Translations under genes and position numbers: made by a program
Assembly: GCF_000576305.1 (NCBI RefSeq)
Contig: NZ_BAVZ01000004.1
Span: forward strand, 1 to 64,000
Reading direction: 5' to 3'
Length of the DNA: 64,000 nt
Origin: Paenibacillus pini JCM 16418
GTDB taxonomy: Bacteria > Bacillota > Bacilli > Paenibacillales > Paenibacillaceae
Notes under the pieces: model-generated
What the model was told of the DNA's origin: nothing
Database searches by the model: none
Seen by the model: only the letters and a program-made list of their open reading frames with translations
Part shown: piece by piece, positions 36,483 through 45,283 of the stretch
Numbering within the stretch: position 1 is the first letter of the stretch
How the letters are laid out: each line of letters starts with the position of its first letter

Positions 36483-37628
36483 CTACTGCTCGATTTCCTT
36501 CAGGCGCGTTGCTCTAACAAGCTTTCTTTTCATTGAGGGAAATAGCTGTCCTCCTGCAACAAATAGATGGGGGATCAGCGGAGCTGAACTAAGAGAATGC
36601 AGCAACTGCCCCCAACGAAGTAGGGAACTGAACTCCCTTCGAACGGAATGAACATAATTGATTTTCCATTCATCCATCGATATTTCATGACGTAAATAAC
36701 GGTTTGCTGAGTCTGCGCAGAGCTTAGCTGAGCGCATCGCTACAGACATCCCATCGCCAAACAATGGAGGAATAATCACACTCGCGTCTCCAACAAGAGG
36801 CATGTTCTGCCAAGCAAGAGGTTTTTTGGAGATCGCAACAGGAGCCACAGATACTTGCGTTCCAGTGATAATAGAAGCGGTTGATAGTCGCTTCGCCAGC
36901 TTGGCATTGCCTGATGCAGCCGCTTCAAGCAGTTCCGTAACCGAATGCCCGCTTCCTTTTATAACATCCCGTCTCAGCATCGCTGCCATATTCACAACGC
37001 CTTGTTCAACGGGGGAAAGCCCAATATATCCGCCAGGTACAAAGTATAGCTCAACCGCTGAATTCATCATGACACCACGTAAGTGAGTTTTCACGCCAAT
37101 ATAGGTCTCTTTGCTTCGATGAGGTCTTGCAATATTCTCACCCATGCCAGACGGCCGCCTTGTACCCCATGCTCCATATATCGTCTTTGATTCGATCCAT
37201 TCACTTGCTCCACCACGTCTGAGCTCAATCGTATATCCTGATTCGTGAGCGATGACGGAATGAACGGCTACTCCAGTTTCAATGATGGCGCCTGCTGTTT
37301 TAGCTGCCTGATGAAGGAGTGAATCCAATGCTAACCTGCTTATTCCCCATGCCTCTCCCGTGAGTTCTGTATCTAGCGTACCCCCGTGCATGAAAATAAG
37401 CTTGCCCGTATTGATTAGACTAGGATTCATGGAATGAATGGCATCACTCACTCCGAGAAGATGTAACATTTGACGAGATTCAGGAGACAGAAACTCCCCA
37501 CATGCTTTATGACGTGGAAAGTGCTGACGGTCAATTAATAAGGTCTTCCACCCTTGTCTAGCTAGCTGAATAGCCAGGCAACTGCCCCCAATACCACCGC
37601 CAATGACAACAGCATCTATGTCAGGCAT
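36483..37628 (-). CDS. FAD-dependent oxidoreductase of the geranylgeranyl reductase/halogenase-like group
   Basis: The 381-residue flavoprotein has an N-terminal Rossmann GxGxxG (VIGGGIGGSCLAIQLAR), RHKACGEFLSPES typical of the geranylgeranyl-reductase-like group, and the second FAD motif PLVGDASVIIPPLFGDGMSVAM near 275. It lies in the PKS operon and overlaps the methyltransferase by 13 bp, so it probably oxidises or reduces the polyketide product. A halogenase WxWxIP motif is absent. Confidence 0.82.
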   Translation of the reverse strand: MPDIDAVVIGGGIGGSCLAIQLARQGWKTLLIDRQHFPRHKACGEFLSPESRQMLHLLGVSDAIHSMNPSLINTGKLIFMHGGTLDTELTGEAWGISRLALDSLLHQAAKTAGAIIETGVAVHSVIAHESGYTIELRRGGASEWIESKTIYGAWGTRRPSGMGENIARPHRSKETYIGVKTHLRGVMMNSAVELYFVPGGYIGLSPVEQGVVNMAAMLRRDVIKGSGHSVTELLEAAASGNAKLAKRLSTASIITGTQVSVAPVAISKKPLAWQNMPLVGDASVIIPPLFGDGMSVAMRSAKLCADSANRYLRHEISMDEWKINYVHSVRREFSSLLRWGQLLHSLSSAPLIPHLFVAGGQLFPSMKRKLVRATRLKEIEQ

Positions 37629-38359
37629 CCATTGCCTCCTTCCTGTGGCTTCTTAATCACAACTGTGTAACGAAACAAAGGTTTCCATGCGTAGGTCATA
37701 TTTAGCGAAGGATCTATGCCGCGCTCCAGTTGTATCCAGTCTTCAGATCTGAACCCTTTCGCTACGGAAAGAGGACCATCATGATGAATATATCGATTTC
37801 TAGATATTAGACGAGCCGTCACCCAGACCGCTGCCCATGGAATAATATGACGATGGATGTCATTAATAACCACGCCGATACGAGATGCGTTGGTCATATG
37901 CCGTACGACCTCTGCCATTTTCACTTGATCAAAATGGTGGAGGAACTGAGACGACACCACCATATCCGCACAGTTCGGAGCTAATTGGAATAGGTCCATA
38001 CGCCAAACTTTGACACGGGGTTCTTTATGAAATAAACGTCGAGCTTCCGCACAGGCCTCTTCGGTTATGTCCACAAGCGTAATACGTATATCAATGTGAT
38101 GTCTTTCAGCCCATCTAAGAATTCTTCGATTCACATCTCCTGAGCCTGCTCCAATATCTATAATCGATAGCTGAACGGGTTTACCGGATTGCTGCCACAA
38201 CTTATGAATTCCTTGCAAGACCGGGCCCGAATTGCCAAATATCCAATTTAATCTACGTAAATGCTGTAGTGCTTCTCGCAGCTCAGCACCACCTGTACTA
38301 AAATCATCCATATACTCATCTTCAAGTGCTCTAGTCTTCAACTTATGAATGATGTACAT
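37616..38359 (-). CDS. SAM-dependent methyltransferase of the type III PKS cluster
   Basis: The 247-residue enzyme has motif I IIDIGAGSGDVNRRILR near 82, followed by ITLVDITEEACAEARRLF and DMVVSSQFLHHF. It overlaps the PKS gene by 17 bp and the FAD gene by 13 bp, so the three are tightly coupled. It probably O- or C-methylates the alkyl-pyrone or -resorcinol product. It differs from the isoprenylcysteine-methyltransferase-like BpsB that partners BpsA in B. subtilis. Confidence 0.85.
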   Translation of the reverse strand: MYIIHKLKTRALEDEYMDDFSTGGAELREALQHLRRLNWIFGNSGPVLQGIHKLWQQSGKPVQLSIIDIGAGSGDVNRRILRWAERHHIDIRITLVDITEEACAEARRLFHKEPRVKVWRMDLFQLAPNCADMVVSSQFLHHFDQVKMAEVVRHMTNASRIGVVINDIHRHIIPWAAVWVTARLISRNRYIHHDGPLSVAKGFRSEDWIQLERGIDPSLNMTYAWKPLFRYTVVIKKPQEGGNGCLT

Positions 38360-39515
38360 GTTGCAGCTCAGCCTCCTGTGGAGATGTAGATGGCATAAAT
38401 GTAAACTTCATCAACTCTGATGTAAGCCCGGGGCCAAAAGCTAGGGCAATCCCTTCTGCTGATGATAGCTTACGTTCGACTAAATCTTGTCTCATTTGTT
38501 GCATCACGAACAGAATCGTAGCAGACGATACATTTCCAAAGCTTCGTAAAATGTTGCGACTATACATCGTCTGCTCATCTGTAAGGTTGTACAATTTTTG
38601 GACTGCGTCTACGATTCCACGTCCTCCAGGATGAATGGCCCATAATTCCGGAACTTTGCGCTCTCTAAGCAGCAAATTCACTTCTTCTGGGAGAAATTTG
38701 GTTAATAGCTTTGGGATGTTGGGAGACAGATACAGATCAAATCCTGTATCACCCACCTCCCAGATCATTTCATCTGCACAATCAGGTAGTAATATGGAAT
38801 GCCCCTCGCCGAGCCTGAATACTCCATTGTCATATGTCTTGCTAGAGTCAGACATACCAATAATACAAGCTGAAGCACCGTCACCGAAAAAAGATGAGGC
38901 AAATAATGACTCTCTTGAACTTGAAGGCTGAAAGTGAAGTGTGCACAGCTCTACACAAACGACTAAAATGTTCGAAGAGTTCGTGCTTTCCGCTAATTGT
39001 TTCGCCAACTGAATAGCCTTCAGACCTGCTGCACAGCCTTGAAAGGTTAGCGGGATACGATTAACTCGTGGAGAAAGACCTAAATGATGCACCAAGATGG
39101 CATCAAGTCCAGGAAGAAATTGACCTGTACAGCTCACCGTAATGATATGTGTAATCTCAGTTGGATCTGTATGAGCGTCTTGTAGAGCTTCGCGCGCAGC
39201 CTGCAGCGCTATTGGAATACTTTCCCTTTTATAGATTTCCATCCGCTCAGAGGTTGATGGGACATCCTGAAGATTCGCTGAGGGAAGATAACGGCAATCC
39301 CCTGCCTTTTCAAGCAGATTTGGTTCGCAGGTATAGCGGGTTTCAACACCGCATTGTTTAAAAATCCGCTTAGCCCAGCGAATTGAATCTGGATAATCTT
39401 GCAGTGCTTCTTCGATTCGATTAAAAACTTCATTTTGCTGAAGTAGATTAACGGGGACGGCCGTACCGATTCCAATAATAGATATAGCGGTCGCATGTGT
39501 TTGAGCGTATGACAT
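38343..39515 (-). CDS. Type III polyketide synthase (chalcone/stilbene synthase family)
   Basis: The 390-residue homodimeric ketosynthase extends an acyl-CoA starter with malonyl-CoA to alkyl-pyrones or similar phenolic lipids. The catalytic triad is visible: Cys161 in FQGCAAGLKA, His295 in WAIHPGGRG and Asn328 in SFGNVSSATILF. GDGASACIIG is the family's glycine-rich segment. Related B. subtilis BpsA makes triketide and tetraketide pyrones. It leads a four-gene leftward operon (PKS, methyltransferase, FAD enzyme, MMPL). A ribosome binding site AAGGAGG precedes it. Confidence 0.92.
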   Translation of the reverse strand: MSYAQTHATAISIIGIGTAVPVNLLQQNEVFNRIEEALQDYPDSIRWAKRIFKQCGVETRYTCEPNLLEKAGDCRYLPSANLQDVPSTSERMEIYKRESIPIALQAAREALQDAHTDPTEITHIITVSCTGQFLPGLDAILVHHLGLSPRVNRIPLTFQGCAAGLKAIQLAKQLAESTNSSNILVVCVELCTLHFQPSSSRESLFASSFFGDGASACIIGMSDSSKTYDNGVFRLGEGHSILLPDCADEMIWEVGDTGFDLYLSPNIPKLLTKFLPEEVNLLLRERKVPELWAIHPGGRGIVDAVQKLYNLTDEQTMYSRNILRSFGNVSSATILFVMQQMRQDLVERKLSSAEGIALAFGPGLTSELMKFTFMPSTSPQEAELQHVHHS

Positions 39516-39602
39516 TCGGTCTACCTCCTTGTCCTCTTACAAAAAGAATGGTGTACAAGTACATGTCTATTCAACATCCACAGCCAGTATGCAAGTTGAG
39601 AC

Positions 39603-39639
39603 AACAAAAAGACATCTGGACTAAATATCCAGATGTCTT
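39603..39639 (-). terminator. Terminator of the M3 oligopeptidase gene
   Basis: Reverse strand AAGACATCTGGA / TCCAGATGTCTT with 7-base loop, followed by TTTTTG. It isolates the peptidase from the PKS operon. Confidence 0.8.
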
Positions 39640-39680
39640 CTCGTTCACATATTTTTTATGTGATAATATTTATTCGTTTT

Positions 39681-41375
39681 TTATAATACGGTGTCATCAA
39701 CGCGATCAAGCCAATTTTCAATGACTCCAATAACGGAGGATACACATCCGTCTTCAAAAGGAGACTTCAATCCAGCAAGTGCCACTAACCCTGTAAATGA
39801 AAGACTACCTCCAGCCTGACACAGCGTTAGGTAATCGGCCCAAGCAGATTTCCAGTCCTCATTCATACGTTTCCAGAACTGGAATGCACAGATTTGTGCC
39901 AATGTGTAATCAATGTAGTAGAATGGCATCTGATAAATATGACCCTGCTTCTGCCAGAAACCACCCTGTTTTAAATATTCATTATCTCCAAAATCACGAT
40001 GAGGCAAATATTTACTCTCAATTTCACTCCATGCTTGTTTACGCTCAGCAGGAGTAGCATCCGGATTCTCATATACGAAATGCTGGAACTCATCCACGGA
40101 TACACCATAGGGAATAAATAACAGCGCACTTTCCAGATGGTGGAAGCGATACTTATCTGTATCTTCTTTAAAGAAGAGCTCCATCCAAGGCCATGTGAAG
40201 AACTCCATGCTCATGGAATGAATTTCTGCAGATTCATTGGTTGGGAAGTGATATTCTGGAACTTCGTAATTTCGGCTAGAATACACTTGGAACGCATGAC
40301 CAGCTTCATGGGTAAGAACATCAATATCTCCTGAGGTTCCGTTGAAATTCGAGAAAATGAATGGGGCACTGAATTTGCTCATATATGTGCAATATCCGCC
40401 ACTTTGTTTACCCTTTTTGCTAATCAGATCCATCAGATCATTTTCAACCATAAAATTGAAGAATTCGTTGATTTCAGGCGATAGTTCGGAGTACATTTGA
40501 ACGCCTTGATCCAGAATCCACTGTGGATCACCTTTTGGTGTTGCATTTCCTGTCTTGAAACTAACCGCTTCATCATAAAAGTACAACTGATCGAGACCCA
40601 ACCGTTTGCGTTGACGGTCTTTCAATTTGCTCGCGACAGGCACGATAAAGTCTTGGACTTGTTTACGGAAATTTGCAACCATCTCGGCATTATAGTCAGT
40701 ACGGTTCATACGTGCGTAGCCCAATTCCACATAATTCGCATAGCCGAGTTTACGAGCCATTTTCGTCCGTACTTTTACCAATTCATCATAGATCCGGTCA
40801 AATTCAGCTTCGTGGTCGGACATGAATTTGTATCTCGCTTCGGAAGCGCTGCGACGTACCTCTCGGTCAGTTGATTCCTCATAAGGAGTAAGCTGAGATA
40901 AAGTACGCTCTTCACCATCAAAAGAAATTTTAGCAGAAGCAATAAGCAGCGTGTATTCAGTAGATAGCTTGTTCTCCAATTGCAAATCCTCAATAATTTC
41001 TGGACTGAATGTTTTTAAGGACATTTCAGCGAGCAGGAATAATTGCTTACCCCATTTACTTTCTAGCTCATCACGAAATTTGGAATTCACCAGTGCCTTG
41101 TAATACTCCGTTATGTATTCTTGATAGACAGGTTTGATTTCGTCAAAAAGATCTTGTTCTGCTTTGTAAAATTCATCATTTGTATCGATGGAATGACGAA
41201 TACCCACTAATTCACCCATCGTTTCGAATTCACTACGTAGCTTATTAATTTCATTCATCACTTGATTTTGCACTTCGAAAGTTGAAGCTTCTTCAAAGTT
41301 ATGAATCGATTCTTTAAACCGCTGTTCAATTACTTTCATATCGGGACGTTCATAAGGATATTCAGTGAATTTCAT
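39681..41375 (-). CDS. M3-family oligoendopeptidase (PepF-like)
   Basis: The 564-residue zinc metallopeptidase has the HExxH site in VLTHEAGHAFQVYSS (about 351-365) and the downstream Glu in NESAEIHSMSMEF, as in M3B oligoendopeptidases. No signal peptide is present, so it acts in the cytosol on short peptides. It is a single gene with its own terminator. Confidence 0.92.
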   Translation of the reverse strand: MKFTEYPYERPDMKVIEQRFKESIHNFEEASTFEVQNQVMNEINKLRSEFETMGELVGIRHSIDTNDEFYKAEQDLFDEIKPVYQEYITEYYKALVNSKFRDELESKWGKQLFLLAEMSLKTFSPEIIEDLQLENKLSTEYTLLIASAKISFDGEERTLSQLTPYEESTDREVRRSASEARYKFMSDHEAEFDRIYDELVKVRTKMARKLGYANYVELGYARMNRTDYNAEMVANFRKQVQDFIVPVASKLKDRQRKRLGLDQLYFYDEAVSFKTGNATPKGDPQWILDQGVQMYSELSPEINEFFNFMVENDLMDLISKKGKQSGGYCTYMSKFSAPFIFSNFNGTSGDIDVLTHEAGHAFQVYSSRNYEVPEYHFPTNESAEIHSMSMEFFTWPWMELFFKEDTDKYRFHHLESALLFIPYGVSVDEFQHFVYENPDATPAERKQAWSEIESKYLPHRDFGDNEYLKQGGFWQKQGHIYQMPFYYIDYTLAQICAFQFWKRMNEDWKSAWADYLTLCQAGGSLSFTGLVALAGLKSPFEDGCVSSVIGVIENWLDRVDDTVL

Positions 41376-41449
41376 ATATAACGCATCCTTTCATCTATGT
41401 TCTCTCCATCATTATACATAATGAATACGTTTTAATTCTACAAAACTTT

Positions 41450-41479
41450 AATAAATAATAATTATAATTATTATTTATT
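41450..41479. repeat. 30-bp perfect AT-only palindrome
   Basis: AATAAATAATAATTA and its exact reverse complement abut without a spacer. It lies between the starts/ends of the M3 peptidase and the aldo/keto reductase. It could be a protein-binding or cruciform site; no T-tract follows. Confidence 0.7.
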
Positions 41480-41522
41480 GGATAATTTTTACATATTTAA
41501 TAATGGTGAATGTTTTAGATTC

Positions 41523-41556
41523 AAAAAAAAAAAGAATGAGGGTTATCCCTCATCCT
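41523..41556 (-). terminator. Terminator of the aldo/keto reductase gene
   Basis: Reverse strand GGATGAGGG-ATAA-CCCTCATTC stem followed by a run of more than nine T. Confidence 0.85.
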
Positions 41557-41580
41557 TTCACATGCTCACTTTTACAATAC

Positions 41581-42489
41581 CTATCGATGTGACGCATACC
41601 GATTGGCTTTACTTATTTTTTGAATCGTTGATAACTCTTCCTCTGTCAATTCTAATGAATGCCCTGCAGCAATATTATGCTCAAGTTGTTCGATTGAGCT
41701 TGCTCCTGGAATAGCAACTGCAACGACAGGAGATGAAAGTGCATAACGAATAGCCGTTTGCGACATACTGCGATCCGCTAAGGAAAGGGATTTCAGTTTA
41801 GATTGAAGGGTGATAAGCTCCTCGCGGGAGTAATCGAGGAAGCCATCCTCTGCTTTGCGTTCCCCTTGTTCAGACAAAATCCCTTTGGCCACGGGTCCCC
41901 TAGCAATCAAACTAATTTGATGCTCAGCAAGCAGAGGCATTATTTCCTCTTCGGGTCTGCGGTCAAGAATACTATACTGACTCATGACGCTAACGATTTT
42001 TGAACGTTTCACATACTCACGAATGACATTGGGACGTATCGAGGAAATACCATAACTACGAATCCAGCCTTCTTGCATAAGCTCTTCAAACGCTTCAATG
42101 GTCTCATCTATCGGATCATCAAGCGTACCTCCATGAAGCTGATACAGATCAATATAATCGGTTTGAAGTCTTGTTAGACTGTCTTTCACAGCTGATTTGA
42201 TATAAGCCTTGGAAGGATCCCAATGCCATCCCTTTTGTCCTAGAATACGCCGGTTTCCGACTTTAGTTGCGAGTATCAGTTCATTTCTCTTCTTTTTAAT
42301 GGCTTTACCAACGATCAATTCATTCAAACCTTCATCATATAAGTCCGAGGTATCTAAGAAATTAATCCCCTGCTCAATCGCTTGATGGACTAGCTCCGTT
42401 GCTTTCATTTCATCTGTCCCAAGAGACATACAACCTAATCCAATTTCACTAATATATATATCTGTCGAACCTAGACGGTTTTTTTTCAT
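41581..42489 (-). CDS. Aldo/keto reductase
   Basis: The 302-residue NAD(P)H-dependent oxidoreductase has the catalytic Asp and Tyr in FLDTSDLYDEGLNE, the Lys in LILATKVGN and the His in LYQLHGG. AIPGASSIEQLEHN near the C-terminus binds the cofactor phosphate. The substrate is unknown. It is about 50 bases downstream of the DUF445 gene and may be co-transcribed. Confidence 0.9.
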   Translation of the reverse strand: MKKNRLGSTDIYISEIGLGCMSLGTDEMKATELVHQAIEQGINFLDTSDLYDEGLNELIVGKAIKKKRNELILATKVGNRRILGQKGWHWDPSKAYIKSAVKDSLTRLQTDYIDLYQLHGGTLDDPIDETIEAFEELMQEGWIRSYGISSIRPNVIREYVKRSKIVSVMSQYSILDRRPEEEIMPLLAEHQISLIARGPVAKGILSEQGERKAEDGFLDYSREELITLQSKLKSLSLADRSMSQTAIRYALSSPVVAVAIPGASSIEQLEHNIAAGHSLELTEEELSTIQKISKANRYASHR

Positions 42490-42539
42490 ATGATAACACC
42501 CTTTCTAGTTCTATTCTTGTTGTCATTCATGCTGAAATA

Positions 42540-43793
42540 TTATGAAATGGCTAGATGAATAATGGACAACACGATACCGATGAGAAAACCACACACGGCA
42601 CCATTGACTCTAATCCATTGTAAATCATCTCCGATTTTTTCCTCAAGCATTTGCACTAGCGCCTGATCATCTAGTTGATCCAAATTGTCTCTAACCAACT
42701 GTCCTACACGGTAGTAATTTGCCTCAACCATTTGAATAATAAACGACAATAGGCCTTGCTCCCAGCGGTTCATTAACTCTTCCTTGGATTGAAGTGTACG
42801 AGTGATCCATCGGAAACCTTTAATAAGGGAGCGCCCACCGCTTCTTTGTTCCTTCTCAAGAATCGCAAGCAGGCGTCCACGAAGCTCTTCTAATTTGGTT
42901 GTAATCCATTGTTCAGTATTCGGATCGTCTAGCTTCGACTCAATCCATTGATTGATTTGTAGAGAAATATTTGGATTTCCAGCAGTTTCTTTCAGCTTCG
43001 TTTTAATTTCACGCAAAATGCGAATCCGATATTCGCTTTCAGGATACGAAATTTCCTGAAGCGAAGAAATAATAATATTTTTAATCATTGAACCTAATTT
43101 TTCTTCACTCATAAATCCGATAAATGCTTGTACGGCAAAGCCCTTCATTCCACTAAACTGTAGCTGCTGTAATTTGCCATGAACCAGCTGTCCTAGCATG
43201 AGCTCCGTCTCAGGTTTTCTTGCCCATTGTGATCCATAAATCACGAGTTGATCTAACGCCTTTTCATCGTATCCCTTCTCTACTACTTCGTCAGCCGCCC
43301 AGTTTAACAAGGGAGCTACGTCCTTATTTCGAACATAACGCACAATGCCTTGTTGGATAAAAGGCGCAGCCTTCTCAACGGGAACCTGTTCAATAACGGA
43401 GGCAATCGAAGTAAGCGTAACCTGACGGACCTCTTTTTTGCGAACCCATTTAAAAGTACCTGAAGATAGCGCCTGAAATAATTTCATTTGGCGAAGCTTA
43501 CGGCTGATACTCTCTTTGTTAAGCAATTCACTCTCCATCGCAGAAATCAACGAATTAACAATTTTATTGCGGTTCTCGAGTAGCAAAGATGTGTGGGGTA
43601 TCGGAATACCTAATGGATGGCGAAACAATGCCGTAACTGCAAACCAGTCTGCGAAACCACCGACAAGACCCGCTTCAAATCCGCCCTGTAATAAACGAAC
43701 CCATAGGTTTTGGGGTAGGAACAAGGTAACGATAAATCCAATTCCCATGACGATCAGTGAATACGTGGCAAGATGTTTAGATTTAGATTTCAT
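42540..43793 (-). CDS. DUF445 family membrane-anchored protein
   Basis: The 417-residue protein has an N-terminal membrane helix (YSLIVMGIGFIVTLFLP), the DUF445 signature GLVGGFADWFAVTALFRHPLGIP and a long helical body. It ends with a C-terminal membrane helix (GFLIGIVLSIIHLAIS). The family is widespread and of unknown function. Confidence 0.88.
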   Translation of the reverse strand: MKSKSKHLATYSLIVMGIGFIVTLFLPQNLWVRLLQGGFEAGLVGGFADWFAVTALFRHPLGIPIPHTSLLLENRNKIVNSLISAMESELLNKESISRKLRQMKLFQALSSGTFKWVRKKEVRQVTLTSIASVIEQVPVEKAAPFIQQGIVRYVRNKDVAPLLNWAADEVVEKGYDEKALDQLVIYGSQWARKPETELMLGQLVHGKLQQLQFSGMKGFAVQAFIGFMSEEKLGSMIKNIIISSLQEISYPESEYRIRILREIKTKLKETAGNPNISLQINQWIESKLDDPNTEQWITTKLEELRGRLLAILEKEQRSGGRSLIKGFRWITRTLQSKEELMNRWEQGLLSFIIQMVEANYYRVGQLVRDNLDQLDDQALVQMLEEKIGDDLQWIRVNGAVCGFLIGIVLSIIHLAIS

Positions 43794-43910
43794 GCTGATT
43801 TACCTCCGATATGTGTGAATAACTTAAACTCTATGTACGCTCATAACTCTATTACCCTTGTTATCATTATGACCAAACCCTCCTGCCTTCAACAGTGCTC
43901 TAAAGTAATT

Positions 43911-43936
43911 ATAAAAAACTCCCGAATCTCGGGAGT
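43911..43936 (-). terminator. Terminator of the nitroreductase gene
   Basis: Reverse strand ACTCCCGA-GAT-TCGGGAGT followed by TTTTTA; it begins at the stop codon itself. Confidence 0.8.
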
Positions 43937-44493
43937 CACGGCTGAAAAATAGTAAATTTCTCTTCGACGGGTATTCTTGGCTTGCCTTCTGGTACTTCAT
44001 CAAAATAGCCCAAATGCAAATATCCAGCTATTCGCTCATGATCCGTAAGGCCAAGGCGCTCATGAAGCCTCTTGTCATAAATATGAACATTCGTCTTCCA
44101 GACTACACCAAGTCCTCGTTCCCAAGCCAAAAGCTGAAAGTTCTGAATCATGGAGCCAACCGCACCATAGTCTTCATCACGTTGCTTCTGACGTTCTTCT
44201 TCTGGCATGATTACAATGAGGAAAGCTGTAGGTTCACTAAAATAGTTACGACGATTCTCTGCCATATCCTCAGGATAATGTTGGACCATTTCTTCAACAA
44301 ATGACTCCTTTAGCTCAGCAGGCACAAAGATAAACCGCCAAGGCTCACGCAATCCATGGTTTGGTGCATAAACCGCATCATTTAACAATTCAAGAACGAG
44401 CTCTTTAGGAACCGACTGGTCTGTATAACCCTTCTTTACAGATCTGCGCTCACGAATAATTCGGGCTAATTCCGTTGGCTTCTTATTTTCCAT
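43936..44493 (-). CDS. Nitroreductase-family FMN oxidoreductase
   Basis: The 185-residue protein has the family start IIRERRSVKKGYTDQSVPKE, FMN-binding YAPNHGLREPWRF and C-terminal RIAGYLHLGY. It reduces nitro compounds or quinones with NAD(P)H as a homodimer; the natural substrate is unknown. The CsoR-like gene lies just upstream in the same direction. Confidence 0.88.
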   Translation of the reverse strand: MENKKPTELARIIRERRSVKKGYTDQSVPKELVLELLNDAVYAPNHGLREPWRFIFVPAELKESFVEEMVQHYPEDMAENRRNYFSEPTAFLIVIMPEEERQKQRDEDYGAVGSMIQNFQLLAWERGLGVVWKTNVHIYDKRLHERLGLTDHERIAGYLHLGYFDEVPEGKPRIPVEEKFTIFQP

Positions 44494-44546
44494 TCGGTTT
44501 CCTCTCTCCCTTTTATTTCAATCTCTATCTGTAGAATAAGTAACAA

Positions 44547-44806
44547 CTAACGGCTCTTAATCAGTAATTCAACGGCTTCATGTACAAGAGAGCTCGTGTC
44601 ATTGCCCTTCTCTTTCTCTTCAAGAATACAATGTTCTAAATTCATCGCTACAATATAAGCCATCGCTTTGTCTGTCGCACTACGTACGGCAGAGAGCTGA
44701 GCTACGACTTCCTTGCAGTCTTTGTCTTCTTCCATCATCTTCAGAACGCCACGAACTTGGCCTTCAAGCTCTTCAGCCGGCGTTTGACATTATCATCATA
44801 ATTCAT
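44547..44806 (-). pseudogene. CsoR/CstR-family (DUF156) transcriptional repressor, frame broken near its start
   Basis: The frame from ATG 44806 (MNYDDNVKRRLKS) shifts near 44765-44768. One added G restores LEGQVRGVLKMMEE, the DUF156 helix 1 signature. The joined protein is 86 residues. Cys residues lie in DKDCKEV and NLEHC, 29 apart as in CsoR. The middle ligand position (25 after the first Cys) is Asn, not the His of copper-sensing CsoR, so a sulphur-sensing CstR-like role is as likely. No copper or sulphur genes are adjacent. Confidence 0.75.
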
Positions 44807-44851
44807 AACATACATCCCCTTGTCATACATCTACAGCCATATTGAGCTTGT

Positions 44852-45133
44852 CTACTCTTCCTTAGCTTCCTCTTCCATTGTATCTAAAGCCGCATCCAGT
44901 AACGTATCAAACAGATCATCGTCTTCTTCAACCAAGGTGTCGGTTTTCAAAAACTCTTCTTCGTTGCCCGGTTCACCGGCGAAATTAAGGCTATAATCCC
45001 AATCTTTACCTCTCTTACTGAAGAAGGTAATTTCATACTCGGATTTATGGTCAGCTAGCTTAAATATCGTATGTCCAACGTAATGCTTTTCCTCGTCTTT
45101 GTGCATATCAGCTCTTATGATCTGAACTTCCAT
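44852..45133 (-). CDS. Conserved hypothetical acidic protein
   Basis: The 93-residue protein has a beta-rich N-terminal half (HTIFKLADHKSEYEITFFSKRGKDWDYSLNF) and a very acidic helical end (DDDLFDTLLDAALDTMEEEAKEE). It is preceded by AAAGGAGATTC. I do not recognise the family. It may share a promoter region with the divergent aminopeptidase gene. Confidence 0.6.
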   Translation of the reverse strand: MEVQIIRADMHKDEEKHYVGHTIFKLADHKSEYEITFFSKRGKDWDYSLNFAGEPGNEEEFLKTDTLVEEDDDLFDTLLDAALDTMEEEAKEE

Positions 45134-45283
45134 CGTTTGAATCTCCTTTGGTAATGATATTTATGTATATATTATACCATACGGGGTTCTCTTTCCAACG
45201 TAGCATGCTTGTTTTCATTATGGTTCACAATTTAGTACAATATGGGTGTAAGGATGTCAGATTATTCTGTGGAGGGAAACTAC

